Below the pieces are notes generated by a model that was not told where the DNA came from, did no database searches, and saw nothing but the letters and a program-made list of their open reading frames with translations. A stretch of 64,000 bases of DNA from Oscillospiraceae bacterium (lineage in GTDB: Bacteria; Bacillota; Clostridia; UBA1212). The stretch lies in contig SVJA01000007.1 in the NCBI GenBank assembly GCA_015069195.1, positions 45,825-109,824 of the forward strand. The letters run 5' to 3'. Positions 16,393 to 24,258 of this stretch are shown here, piece by piece (within the stretch, counting starts at the first letter, position 1; the number at the start of each line of letters is the position of its first letter). Both the position numbers and the translations under genes were made by a program.

Positions 16393-17235
16393 TCACACTC
16401 CCGAAACTTTTCCGTTTCTGTCAGTAAACTTAGAACGAAGCGCCGTATAGAAGTTCGGCGGATCTATTCTTACAATCCTCAGACTCTTATCACTTGCTCT
16501 GCACTCTATAGTATCTTTTCCGTAAATAGTATGGCTGATTCTGCTGTCTAAAATCACGTGCATACCGTCGTGTTCACGGCAAAGTTCAAGTCTAACGGTG
16601 CTTGTAGGTTTTGCGACAAAAGATCTTGCGAACAAAGTATGCGGGCAAATAGATGTGATAATATTTACATCATTTCCCGGCTCCACAATAGGACCTCCTG
16701 CAGACATAGAATATGCAGTCGAACCGGTTTGTGTCGCAACAATAAATCCGTCACACGGATACATATCTACAAAAACGTCATCTATATACAAATTCACATA
16801 CGCTATGCCGGAAAGGACATCTCGTGTATACACACAATCATTAAGAGCTATACCCAAAAACTCATCATGTCCTTTTCTGTCAACAGTATATACGTCAATA
16901 ACTCTTCTCTGCTCTATGTCGTACTCGCCTGATGCAATTTTGGCAATTTTACTGTCAATATCGTCTTTTTCAAACTCAGTCAAAAGGCCCAGAGTACCTA
17001 AATTAAATCCAAGAACAGGAATATCTTTCTCAACAGCAGAAGCCGCCGCACTCAAAAAAGTACCGTCTCCGCCTACACTTATAACCATATCCGAGCCATC
17101 ATATGCAGTCGTCATATCACCGTCACAATCCGCAACAACGGCAACACCGCCGTGTTTCTCTATCGCACGAACGATTTTCTCAACATATATATCGCAATTT
17201 TCCTTAGTTTTATTTTGGATAATACCTATTTTCAT
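16393..17235 (-). CDS. nadK: NAD kinase
   Basis: 280 residues. Phosphorylates NAD to NADP in the cytoplasm. Family motifs: SVGGDGTFLSAA (the GGDG phosphate loop), GFNLGTLGLLTEF, and GSTAYSMSAGGPIV in the C-terminal beta domain. The frame is open 18 codons further upstream, but MKIGIIQNKTKE at 17235 is the usual NadK start and is preceded by AGAGGTG. First gene of a nadK-recN unit; a 12-base palindrome (17325-17336) lies about 90 bases upstream, just before the likely -35 region. Confidence 0.96.
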   Translation of the reverse strand: MKIGIIQNKTKENCDIYVEKIVRAIEKHGGVAVVADCDGDMTTAYDGSDMVISVGGDGTFLSAAASAVEKDIPVLGFNLGTLGLLTEFEKDDIDSKIAKIASGEYDIEQRRVIDVYTVDRKGHDEFLGIALNDCVYTRDVLSGIAYVNLYIDDVFVDMYPCDGFIVATQTGSTAYSMSAGGPIVEPGNDVNIITSICPHTLFARSFVAKPTSTVRLELCREHDGMHVILDSRISHTIYGKDTIECRASDKSLRIVRIDPPNFYTALRSKFTDRNGKVSGV

Positions 17236-17324
17236 AAGCACGGCACCTCTTTTTTGAGAAATCAAAATGAAATATCCATCAAGTTCCAATATTTTACCAT
17301 ACTATACGAAAAATTTAAAGAACA

Positions 17325-17336
17325 TTTCCCGGGAAA
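17325..17336. promoter_or_regulatory. Palindrome TTTCCCGGGAAA upstream of nadK
   Basis: A perfect 12-base palindrome in the gap between nadK (minus) and the SRP RNA (plus). On the minus strand it is followed by a possible -35/-10 pair (TTTAAA, then TAAAAT). The identical 12 bases occur upstream of the lipoprotein gene at 37097-37108 in the same relation to that gene's likely promoter. A shared regulator site is inferred; the regulator is unknown. Confidence 0.45.
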
Positions 17337-17445
17337 GTTACGGAAGAACAAGTCAGATTAAAAACATTAAAAGTACTTCGACACAAAAAATACCTTTACA
17401 TTAAATATAAAATATTGTAAACTTTGATAGTCGAATTTATTCGCC

Positions 17446-17583
17446 GGGGCAAGCCTCTATGGGTGCAGCCGGGTCTCATGCAACGGAACTTTGTGAACCC
17501 CGCCAGGTTCGGAAGGAAGCAACGGTAAGCAAACCCTTTCGTGTGACATGAACAGCCCGGTTGTTGCCATAGAGGCTTGTTTT
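17446..17583 (+). ncRNA. ffs: Signal recognition particle RNA
   Basis: Contains the conserved domain IV core GTGAACCCCGCCAGG followed by TCGGAAGGAAGCAACGGTAAG, with the GGAA-type loop and the symmetric and asymmetric internal loops that bind Ffh. The ends pair over 13 bases (CAAGCCTCTATGG at 17450 with its complement at 17567-17579), closing the rod, and TTTTGATTT follows as a U-tail. Ends are approximate. SRP RNA directly upstream of dnaX is a familiar Firmicutes arrangement. Confidence 0.93.
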
Positions 17584-17611
17584 GATTTATTTTTTTCGAA
17601 GGAGATTTCTG

Positions 17612-19453
17612 ATGGATTACGTAGCCCTTTACAGAAAATGGAGACCTGTCACTTTTGATGAAGTTGTAGAACAGGATAGTGTTGTGACTATACTGAAAAA
17701 TACCGTTAAATCCAGACGTATTGCACATGCATACCTTTTCTGCGGAACTCGCGGTACGGGTAAAACCACTATGGCAAAAATATTTGCACGTGCTATAAAT
17801 TGTCAGTCACCGATTGACGGAAACCCCTGTAATCAGTGCGAAATCTGTAAGGCCATTATGTCTGACCAACTCCTTGATATATCGGAAATCGACGCAGCTT
17901 CAAATAACGGCGTGGAAAATATCCGTCAGATTATTGAAAATTCAGCATATGCTTCGTCACGTACAGAGTACAAAGTATTTATCATCGACGAGGTTCATAT
18001 GCTATCTACAGGTGCATTTAATGCTCTTTTGAAAACATTGGAAGAGCCTCCGGCAAACGTTGTATTTATACTTGCAACGACCGAACCTCACAAATTGCCT
18101 ATCACTATTCTTTCCAGATGCCAGAGATATGATTTTAAACGAATTTCACGTGACGGTATCGCCGGCAGACTTGAAGAAATCTGCAGAAGTATAGGCATTG
18201 ACTATGAGGAAAACGCTATAAAATATATTGCCCAGAAAGCAGACGGAGCTCTTCGTGACGGTATCAGCCTGCTCGACCAGACAATTGCCGCGGTAAAAGA
18301 GACAATAACATTAAAAGATGCGAGAAGTGCCGCAGGCGCACTAGACCGCGATTGTGTAGAAAAATTTGCAGAAGCCCTGCTCCTTTCAGACAGTGCAGAA
18401 CTTTTGAAACTTACTGACGATATCTTTGTCCAGGGACGCGACCCGTCAAACTTTATCACGGAAGTTATAGAGATATTCAGAAATATTCTTGTAGTTCTTA
18501 ACGTCAGAAATCCGGGTACTCTCATCTGTGAAACAGGCGAAGAACTTGAAACCATAAGAAAACTTTCAGGTCTTACAAATGTAAAAGAAGCGATTTTCAT
18601 AATCAGAGAACTCGCCATACTTGATAATACATTAAAATGGGCCGTTCAGAGAAAAATACTTTTCGAAGCAGGCGTTCTTGCTATCGCAGACAGAAATTGG
18701 AGTGCGGAAAACGGTGATGTAAATTCGCGGCTCAAATATCTCGAAGAAAGGGTTTCAGACCTTACTGCAAACGGACTTAAAGTTGCTGCTGTTATGGCAC
18801 CTACCGGAGTTGCATCTTCAGTATCGTCAGAAAATATTCCTTCTACTCCTACCGCTCCCGAAATTCCCGGAGATTTACCGGATGACAGAGCAGAATACAA
18901 TATAAAAGCAGAGAAAAAAGATGACATCCGTAAAAATTTGAAACAAGCAGAAGAACTTGATTGGAATGACTTCATCGCGGCACTTTCTGACAAGAAAAAA
19001 GGCGGTATCGCAGGAAACATCAGAGTAAACAGCAAAGGTTATATGCTTCCGGGTAGCAATCTTTACATCGTTTTCAACAGCACTGCTATGAAGAATCTTT
19101 TGATAAAGCAAAACTGCACTGCACTTTTAGAAGAATGTGCATCGTCTGCATTCGGTAAAAAAGTAAATGTCCATATCGTTGACAAAAATGATTTTGCAGA
19201 ACTTGACATCACAGTGTTTGAGGAAAAGAAAAAAACTGTCGATAGTGAAAAACCTGCCGAAAAAAAAATGACTGCAGAAGAATTCGGTACATCTGTAAAC
19301 CTTCTAAAGCAACTTTCCGCAGAAACCGGTTTTGAGATAAGCGGAACCGATGTTATTACGGCGAGTGGCGAAAACTTTGACGAGCGCGATTCAGACGACG
19401 AAAACAGCAGTATGTACTCAGAGGAGTTCAAAGATGAAAACGAATCTTGGTAA
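17612..19453 (+). CDS. dnaX: DNA polymerase III subunits gamma/tau
   Basis: 613 residues. Clamp-loader ATPase. Starts MDYVALYRKWRPVTFDEV with AAGGAG eight bases upstream; the longer open frame runs into the SRP RNA. Walker A is GTRGTGKTTMAK, a four-Cys zinc module follows (CQSPIDGNPCNQCEICKA), then EIDAASNNGVENIR, Walker B FIIDEVHML and the sensor region TTEPHKLPITILSRCQ. The C-terminal 230 residues are tau-like and poorly conserved, with an acidic tail. No slippery A-run frameshift site was evident. Its end overlaps the next gene by 20 bases. Confidence 0.97.
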   Translation: MDYVALYRKWRPVTFDEVVEQDSVVTILKNTVKSRRIAHAYLFCGTRGTGKTTMAKIFARAINCQSPIDGNPCNQCEICKAIMSDQLLDISEIDAASNNGVENIRQIIENSAYASSRTEYKVFIIDEVHMLSTGAFNALLKTLEEPPANVVFILATTEPHKLPITILSRCQRYDFKRISRDGIAGRLEEICRSIGIDYEENAIKYIAQKADGALRDGISLLDQTIAAVKETITLKDARSAAGALDRDCVEKFAEALLLSDSAELLKLTDDIFVQGRDPSNFITEVIEIFRNILVVLNVRNPGTLICETGEELETIRKLSGLTNVKEAIFIIRELAILDNTLKWAVQRKILFEAGVLAIADRNWSAENGDVNSRLKYLEERVSDLTANGLKVAAVMAPTGVASSVSSENIPSTPTAPEIPGDLPDDRAEYNIKAEKKDDIRKNLKQAEELDWNDFIAALSDKKKGGIAGNIRVNSKGYMLPGSNLYIVFNSTAMKNLLIKQNCTALLEECASSAFGKKVNVHIVDKNDFAELDITVFEEKKKTVDSEKPAEKKMTAEEFGTSVNLLKQLSAETGFEISGTDVITASGENFDERDSDDENSSMYSEEFKDENESW

Positions 19454-20978
19454 TGACGAAAAACTTATTTCGGATATAAAGATTTATTTTGATAACATAA
19501 AAGATAATATTTTAAAAGATATATGTGAACTCGTCGGTATAAAAAGCGTACGTGACGAGTCTACTCCTTGTATGCCTTTCGGAGCAGATACTGCTAAGGC
19601 ACTGGACAAAGGATTAAGAATTGCCGAAAAACTCGGATTTATAGTAAAAAACGGTGAAAACTATGTCGGAATAGCAGATTATGGGGCAGATTCTGAAATT
19701 GATGTTCACGAATTAAAAGCACACCTCGGAATACTTGCACACCTTGATGTAGTTCCCGAGGGTTCCGGCTGGAGCCATGATCCCTTTGATTGCATTATAA
19801 AAGACGGAAAGATTTACGGCAGAGGTACCGCAGATGACAAAGGACCTGCCGTTGTATCAATGTACGCCGTAAAAGCCGCAAATGACATCACAGGCAGACT
19901 AAAAAAGCCTGTAAGAGTCATCTTAGGCACTTGTGAAGAAACAGGTTCGGAAGATTTAGATTATTACAAAAAAAATTACAAAATGCCCGATATGGTGTTC
20001 TCTCCTGATGCGGAGTTTCCACTTATAAATGTCGAAAAAGGTCGAATTGCACTTAGATTTACCGCAAAAGTAAAACCTACGGCAAATATGTGCCCCGAAG
20101 TTATTTATTTTTACGGCGGTGATACACAAAACATTGTTCCTCAAGAAGCGACATGCTGTGTGAGATTTGTAAACCACGATGCTTTTGAATTATTAAATGA
20201 CTTTGCAAACAGAACTTCAGCTTACACAAATGTAAAATTTGAAATCACAGAAGGAACATCTGAAAACACATTTATCATTCATGCAGAAGGTATAGGTGCA
20301 CACGCATCCACACCGGAAAAAGGTAATAATGCACAAACGGCTCTGCTCTGCCTTTTAGTTGCACTGTATAACAAATTCAGAGACGGACTTTGCTCGGAAA
20401 ACCGTTGTAGCGAATGTCAGATGTGTGACACAGCAAACTTTTTCTACTACTCAAAAGTTCTTCTCCAGCTTTTCCCGCACGGGGATACATCCGGAAGAAG
20501 TATCGGAATTGACTTTACAGACGAGAAAACAGGAGCACTCACACTTAACTTCGGTGTTTTATATTATGATGTCGGCAAACCATTGGAATGTGGAATAGAT
20601 ATAAGATACCCCGGTATTGCTCTGTTTGAGGATAATAATTATGAAGTGCTCCGAAATACGATAAAAACAACACTTACAAGATTTGATTTCGAAATATCGG
20701 GAGAAAGTTTCACACTTCCCCACGCTACCGACGAAAACTCCGATTTGGTACAAATATTGCTCGATTCTTACGAAAAATTCACAGGTAACGAAAAGAAATG
20801 TATCGCTATCGGCGGCGGCACTTATGTACACGATATTCCCGGCGGAGTTGCATTTGGATGTGCTATGCCCGGAACGGACAACAGAATGCATGGAGCTGAC
20901 GAATTTGCGGTTATAGATGAGCTTATCACCAGTGCAGAAATTTTCACTTATTCAATAATAAAAATATGCAACGGATAA
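19434..20978 (+). CDS. M20 family dipeptidase (PepV/Sapep type)
   Basis: 514 residues. Zinc metallopeptidase of the M20A group that cleaves dipeptides in the cytoplasm. Metal-site motifs: ILAHLDVVPEGSGW, GRGTADDKGPAV and GTCEETGSEDLDYY; a dimerisation lid lies between about 200 and 370; AIGGGTYVHDIPGGVAFG and MHGADEF close the catalytic domain. Start set at ATG 19434, preceded by GAGGAG inside the dnaX end. Oddity: an insert around residues 318-331 has four Cys in a row of short spacings (GLCSENRCSECQMCD), not typical of the family and perhaps a metal or redox site. Confidence 0.92.
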   Translation: MKTNLGNDEKLISDIKIYFDNIKDNILKDICELVGIKSVRDESTPCMPFGADTAKALDKGLRIAEKLGFIVKNGENYVGIADYGADSEIDVHELKAHLGILAHLDVVPEGSGWSHDPFDCIIKDGKIYGRGTADDKGPAVVSMYAVKAANDITGRLKKPVRVILGTCEETGSEDLDYYKKNYKMPDMVFSPDAEFPLINVEKGRIALRFTAKVKPTANMCPEVIYFYGGDTQNIVPQEATCCVRFVNHDAFELLNDFANRTSAYTNVKFEITEGTSENTFIIHAEGIGAHASTPEKGNNAQTALLCLLVALYNKFRDGLCSENRCSECQMCDTANFFYYSKVLLQLFPHGDTSGRSIGIDFTDEKTGALTLNFGVLYYDVGKPLECGIDIRYPGIALFEDNNYEVLRNTIKTTLTRFDFEISGESFTLPHATDENSDLVQILLDSYEKFTGNEKKCIAIGGGTYVHDIPGGVAFGCAMPGTDNRMHGADEFAVIDELITSAEIFTYSIIKICNG

Positions 20979-21016
20979 ATTGAAATAACATTTATATTGT
21001 GATATATTACAAGTTA

Positions 21017-21031
21017 CGGTAAACATTACCG
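21017..21031. promoter_or_regulatory. Inverted repeat upstream of sufC
   Basis: CGGTAA-ACA-TTACCG, a perfect six-base inverted repeat 25 bases before the sufC start, in the only gap upstream of the suf pair. It could be an operator for an iron or redox regulator; no family consensus was recognised. Confidence 0.35.
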
Positions 21032-21055
21032 ATAAAAAGAAAGAAAGCGATTTTT

Positions 21056-21769
21056 ATGTTAGAATTCAGAAATGTAAGTTACACGGTAGAAGGTAACATT
21101 GATATACTAAAAGATGTAAGTTTTACAATAAATGAGCGCTTTGTCGCAGTCACCGGCCCCAACGGCAGCGGTAAGTCTACTATTGCAAAATTGATTGCGG
21201 GTATCATCACCCCTACTTCCGGTCAGATATTCTTCAACGGTGAAGACATCACCGATATGAGCATCACAGACCGTTCAAAGGCAGGTATCAGCTACGCATT
21301 CCAGCAGCCTGTCCGTTTCAAAGGCATCACAGTACGCGACCTTATAAGCCTTGCCGCAGGGAAAGATGTCACAAAATCTCAGGTTTGTCAGTACCTTTCA
21401 GCAGTCGGACTCTGCGCAAATGACTATATAAACAGAGAAGTAAATGCAAGTCTTTCGGGAGGCGAGCTTAAACGTATCGAAATTGCCATGACTATGGCAC
21501 GCGGTACACAGCTCACCGTATTTGATGAACCGGAAGCCGGCATCGACCTCTGGAGTTTTAATAACTTAATTAAAGTTTTCGAAGAAATGCACGAAAAGAA
21601 CAACGGTTCTATCATAATCATTTCACACCAGGAAAAAATTCTCAACATAGCTGACAAGATATTGGTCATTGCAGACGGAAAAGTTACGTCAGAAGGTAAA
21701 AAGGACGAAATACTCCCCGGACTTCTGAATTCTTCTTACAACTGCAAATTCTTCAAAGGAGGCAACTGA
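21056..21769 (+). CDS. sufC: Suf-type ABC ATPase SufC
   Basis: 237 residues. ATPase of the SUF iron-sulfur cluster scaffold. Walker A GPNGSGKSTIAK (about 35-46), Q-loop AFQQPVRF, signature LSGGELKRIEIAM, Walker B LTVFDEPEAGID and the switch His in IIISHQEK. Like SufC, and unlike transport ABC ATPases, it is followed at once by a SufB/D-type partner; the stop lies one base before that start, whose GGAGG is inside the sufC end. The ribosome binding site of sufC itself is weak. Confidence 0.93.
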   Translation: MLEFRNVSYTVEGNIDILKDVSFTINERFVAVTGPNGSGKSTIAKLIAGIITPTSGQIFFNGEDITDMSITDRSKAGISYAFQQPVRFKGITVRDLISLAAGKDVTKSQVCQYLSAVGLCANDYINREVNASLSGGELKRIEIAMTMARGTQLTVFDEPEAGIDLWSFNNLIKVFEEMHEKNNGSIIIISHQEKILNIADKILVIADGKVTSEGKKDEILPGLLNSSYNCKFFKGGN

Positions 21770-21770
21770 T

Positions 21771-22691
21771 ATGGAATTTACTACAGAAGATCTTCTCGAA
21801 CAGATAACAGGTATCAGAGCCTTTCCCGAAGACGGTGCATATAACTTCCGCCTCGACAGCCAAGGCGCAGGCAGAAAAGTTACCGAAAATATTGATATTG
21901 TGACCAAAACGGACAGATCCGGTATCGATATCTATATAAAAGCTGATACAAAGAAAGAAACTGTGCATATCCCTGTAATCATCAGCCAGAGCGGTCTTCA
22001 GGAAACCGTATTCAATGATTTCTACATCGGAGATAACGCAGATGTTACGATTATGGCAGGTTGCGGTATCCACAACTGCGGAAACGGCACATCAGCCCAC
22101 AGCGGTATCCACACGTTCTATGTAGGCAAAAATGCACACGTAAAATATATAGAAAAGCATTACGGCGAAACAGAAAGTTCCGGAAAAAATGTTATGAATC
22201 CCACTACCGTCGTTTACATTGCAGACGGCGGCTATATGGAGATGGACACCGTCCAGATAAAAGGCGTCGATGACACCACAAGAAAAACAACCGCTACCCT
22301 TGCGGACAATGCTACACTCGTCGTATATGAGAAAATAATGACTCACAACGACCAGCAGGCAAAGACCGAATTCGTTGTAGAGCTTAACGGTGAGAACTCC
22401 GGCACTCACGTAGTATCGCGTTCCGTTGCAAAGGACAACTCCTATCAATTGTTCCTCTCAAATGTAAAAGGAAACAACAAATGCTCCGGTCATACCGAAT
22501 GTGATGCGATTGTTATGGACAATGCCAAAGTCAGCGCAATTCCTGAAATTTCTGCAAATCATATTGATGCAAGCCTTATTCACGAAGCAGCCATCGGCAA
22601 AATCGCCGGTGAGCAACTCACAAAACTTATGACTCTCGGGCTCACCGAAAAAGAGGCAGAAGAACAGATAATAAACGGATTTTTGAAATAA
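21771..22691 (+). CDS. Short SufB/SufD-type scaffold protein
   Basis: 306 residues, shorter than typical SufB (about 470) or SufD (about 420). The core is the right-handed beta-helix of this family: FYIGDNADVTIMAGCGIHN, HTFYVGKNAHVKYIEKHYGE, and later CDAIVMDNAKVSAIPEISA and the motif HEAAIGKI that ends SufB/D proteins. With the adjacent SufC it makes a two-gene set and no SufS, SufU or SufE is near. This is the layout of the minimal SmsC-SmsB type system. Cys in AGCGIHNCG are candidate cluster ligands. Confidence 0.88.
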   Translation: MEFTTEDLLEQITGIRAFPEDGAYNFRLDSQGAGRKVTENIDIVTKTDRSGIDIYIKADTKKETVHIPVIISQSGLQETVFNDFYIGDNADVTIMAGCGIHNCGNGTSAHSGIHTFYVGKNAHVKYIEKHYGETESSGKNVMNPTTVVYIADGGYMEMDTVQIKGVDDTTRKTTATLADNATLVVYEKIMTHNDQQAKTEFVVELNGENSGTHVVSRSVAKDNSYQLFLSNVKGNNKCSGHTECDAIVMDNAKVSAIPEISANHIDASLIHEAAIGKIAGEQLTKLMTLGLTEKEAEEQIINGFLK

Positions 22692-22701
22692 TATTTTCTA
22701 C

Positions 22702-22730
22702 TTGACCGTTTCGGCACTTAGTGGTAGAAT
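22702..22730 (+). promoter_or_regulatory. Promoter of tRNA-Pro
   Basis: -35 TTGACC (22702-22707), 17-base spacer, -10 TAGAAT (22725-22730), 11 bases before the tRNA. Confidence 0.8.
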
Positions 22731-22741
22731 ACAATCCGTTG

Positions 22742-22815
22742 CGAGATGTGGCTCAGTTTGGTAGAGCGCTGCGTTCGGGACGCAGAAGCCGCAGGTTCAA
22801 ATCCTGTCATCTCGA
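22742..22815 (+). tRNA. tRNA-Pro (anticodon CGG)
   Basis: 74 bases folding as a cloverleaf: acceptor CGAGATG/CATCTCG, anticodon arm CTGCG-TTCGGGA-CGCAG with anticodon CGG, T arm GCAGG-TTCAAAT-CCTGT, discriminator A. The 3' CCA is not encoded, so it must be added by the CCA enzyme. Own promoter before it and terminator after it make it a single-gene unit. Confidence 0.95.
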
Positions 22816-22820
22816 TATAG

Positions 22821-22847
22821 AAAGACTCCCTTTTGACAGGGAGTCTT
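22821..22847 (+). terminator. Terminator of tRNA-Pro
   Basis: AAAGACTCCC pairs with GGGAGTCTTT around TTTTGAC and A, followed by TTT; six bases after the tRNA. Confidence 0.9.
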
Positions 22848-22884
22848 TTTTGACGTAAAAACGATAATATTCAAATGATTCAGT

Positions 22885-23445
22885 TTAAAGCATAAACTTC
22901 TTTCCATCCGAAAAAGCATTGCCGACACGCTCGCCTATCACATGATATCCGTGGTTTGCACTATCATAGGTAATTGCACGAAGTTTCATCGGATCAATTT
23001 TACCGTTTGTAAGTATACTTTCGTCGGCACATACATTTACAATTTCACCGACCAGCCTGCACGACTCTTCGTCATAGCTTTTTAATTTACATTCAAGAGC
23101 CATAGGAAGTTCCTCAATTATCGGAGCGTCAACAAACTCACTTTTTACCGTGTGAAAACCGCACTTTGCGAGTTTATCAGGCACCTTGTTACCCGAAACA
23201 ATGCCTACATAGTCACACTCTTTGACATAATCGGCTGTCGCAACGCTCACCGTAAATGCTTTCTTCAAAAGCAAATTGGCAGTGGTTTTGTGGTTATCGC
23301 TGACACAAATTGATATTTCGTTTTCCTCACTGATACCGCCCCAAGCGGCATTCATAGCATCCGGCACGCCGTTTTCATCATAAGTTCCGATTATAAAGAC
23401 CGGCATCGGATAAACCATAGGTTTTGAGCCAAAATTTTTACGCAT
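22885..23445 (-). CDS. Flavin reductase-like FMN-binding protein
   Basis: 186 residues of the split-barrel FMN-binding group (DIM6/NTAB, flavin reductase-like). Visible: YPMPVFIIGTYDENGVPDAMNAAWGG at the N-terminus, where the family binds FMN, HKTTANLLLKKAFTVSVAT, then the conserved VSGNKVPDKLAKCGF and the closing IDPMKLRAITYD. Such proteins reduce FMN or small electron acceptors, or store flavin; the substrate cannot be told. The ATG at 23445 has AAGGAG nine bases upstream; the longer frame begins with TTG. Single gene. Confidence 0.9.
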   Translation of the reverse strand: MRKNFGSKPMVYPMPVFIIGTYDENGVPDAMNAAWGGISEENEISICVSDNHKTTANLLLKKAFTVSVATADYVKECDYVGIVSGNKVPDKLAKCGFHTVKSEFVDAPIIEELPMALECKLKSYDEESCRLVGEIVNVCADESILTNGKIDPMKLRAITYDSANHGYHVIGERVGNAFSDGKKFML

Positions 23446-23515
23446 ATAAAACAACTCCTTTTATGTCTTTTAGTATAGCAAAAACAGCAAAATTATCAAG
23501 TTAATAACTCACACA

Positions 23516-23541
23516 AAAGCCCGTTCACACGAACGGGCTTT
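23516..23541 (-). terminator. Terminator of the zinc-ribbon/acyltransferase pair
   Basis: AAAGCCCGTTC pairs perfectly with GAACGGGCTTT around ACAC, followed by TTG on the minus strand; 22 bases after the stop of the 23563-24258 gene. Confidence 0.85.
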
Positions 23542-23562
23542 CATATATCTAAATCTGTAAAA

Positions 23563-24258
23563 TCATATAAACAACTTCTTCTTGAGCGATACTCGGAGAG
23601 GCTTGCAGATTGCAATAACAATCAAAGCCATACCAAACAAAAAACCTACAACCGCAGGATAAATCCACCACGCAAACCATGTATTAAGGTCGAATGTTAT
23701 ATAGCTGAAAAATTCCACGAGAATCGTAGATAATCCCGAAGCGATCAAAGCCCCGCCAAAGATGTATAAATAGCCTTTTCTGACGTATTTGACCAAAGTA
23801 ACAACAGTAGTCACAATTATGCACGAAATGCCTACAACAGGCAATGCAAATGTTAAAAACCAATTTCCACCGACAGCATAATTAATATAACACAAAAACA
23901 AAGCTATCACCGCAAAGTCAACAGGTACAAACACCACAGGATTCGGATTTTTGAGCCATGACGGAAGTATCGGCAGAACATACATCAAAATCAACGATGT
24001 CACAACATACCCGGACCACGAAACCGTGCCTGTAACTTTCAAATCACACAATACCGAAACGATTGCTGCAACAGCATACGCAACGCTGAACAAAAATAAT
24101 ATGCCCTTTTTGTTTACCGCTTTAAATTCAGGCTCTTCCGTAGGGAATAAACCTTCCGTTTTCTCTGCTAAAACACCATTGTAATATACAGGAGTCTCAC
24201 ACAGAGGACAAATATTTTCACTTTCGGCAAGCTCTACGCCACATTTAACACAATACAT
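23563..24258 (-). CDS. Zinc-ribbon membrane protein (DUF6320-like)
   Basis: 231 residues. The N-terminus is a zinc ribbon, MYCVKCGVEL then NICPLCETP (two CxxC pairs). After a short linker come about six membrane segments (GILFLFSVAYAVAAIVSVLC through GFLFGMALIVIAIC). The layout matches DUF6320 membrane proteins often found next to a condensation-type acyltransferase, as here: the start ATG shares one base with the stop of the upstream gene (TAATG), so the two are translationally coupled. Function unknown; a membrane partner of the acyltransferase is inferred. Confidence 0.82.
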   Translation of the reverse strand: MYCVKCGVELAESENICPLCETPVYYNGVLAEKTEGLFPTEEPEFKAVNKKGILFLFSVAYAVAAIVSVLCDLKVTGTVSWSGYVVTSLILMYVLPILPSWLKNPNPVVFVPVDFAVIALFLCYINYAVGGNWFLTFALPVVGISCIIVTTVVTLVKYVRKGYLYIFGGALIASGLSTILVEFFSYITFDLNTWFAWWIYPAVVGFLFGMALIVIAICKPLRVSLKKKLFI

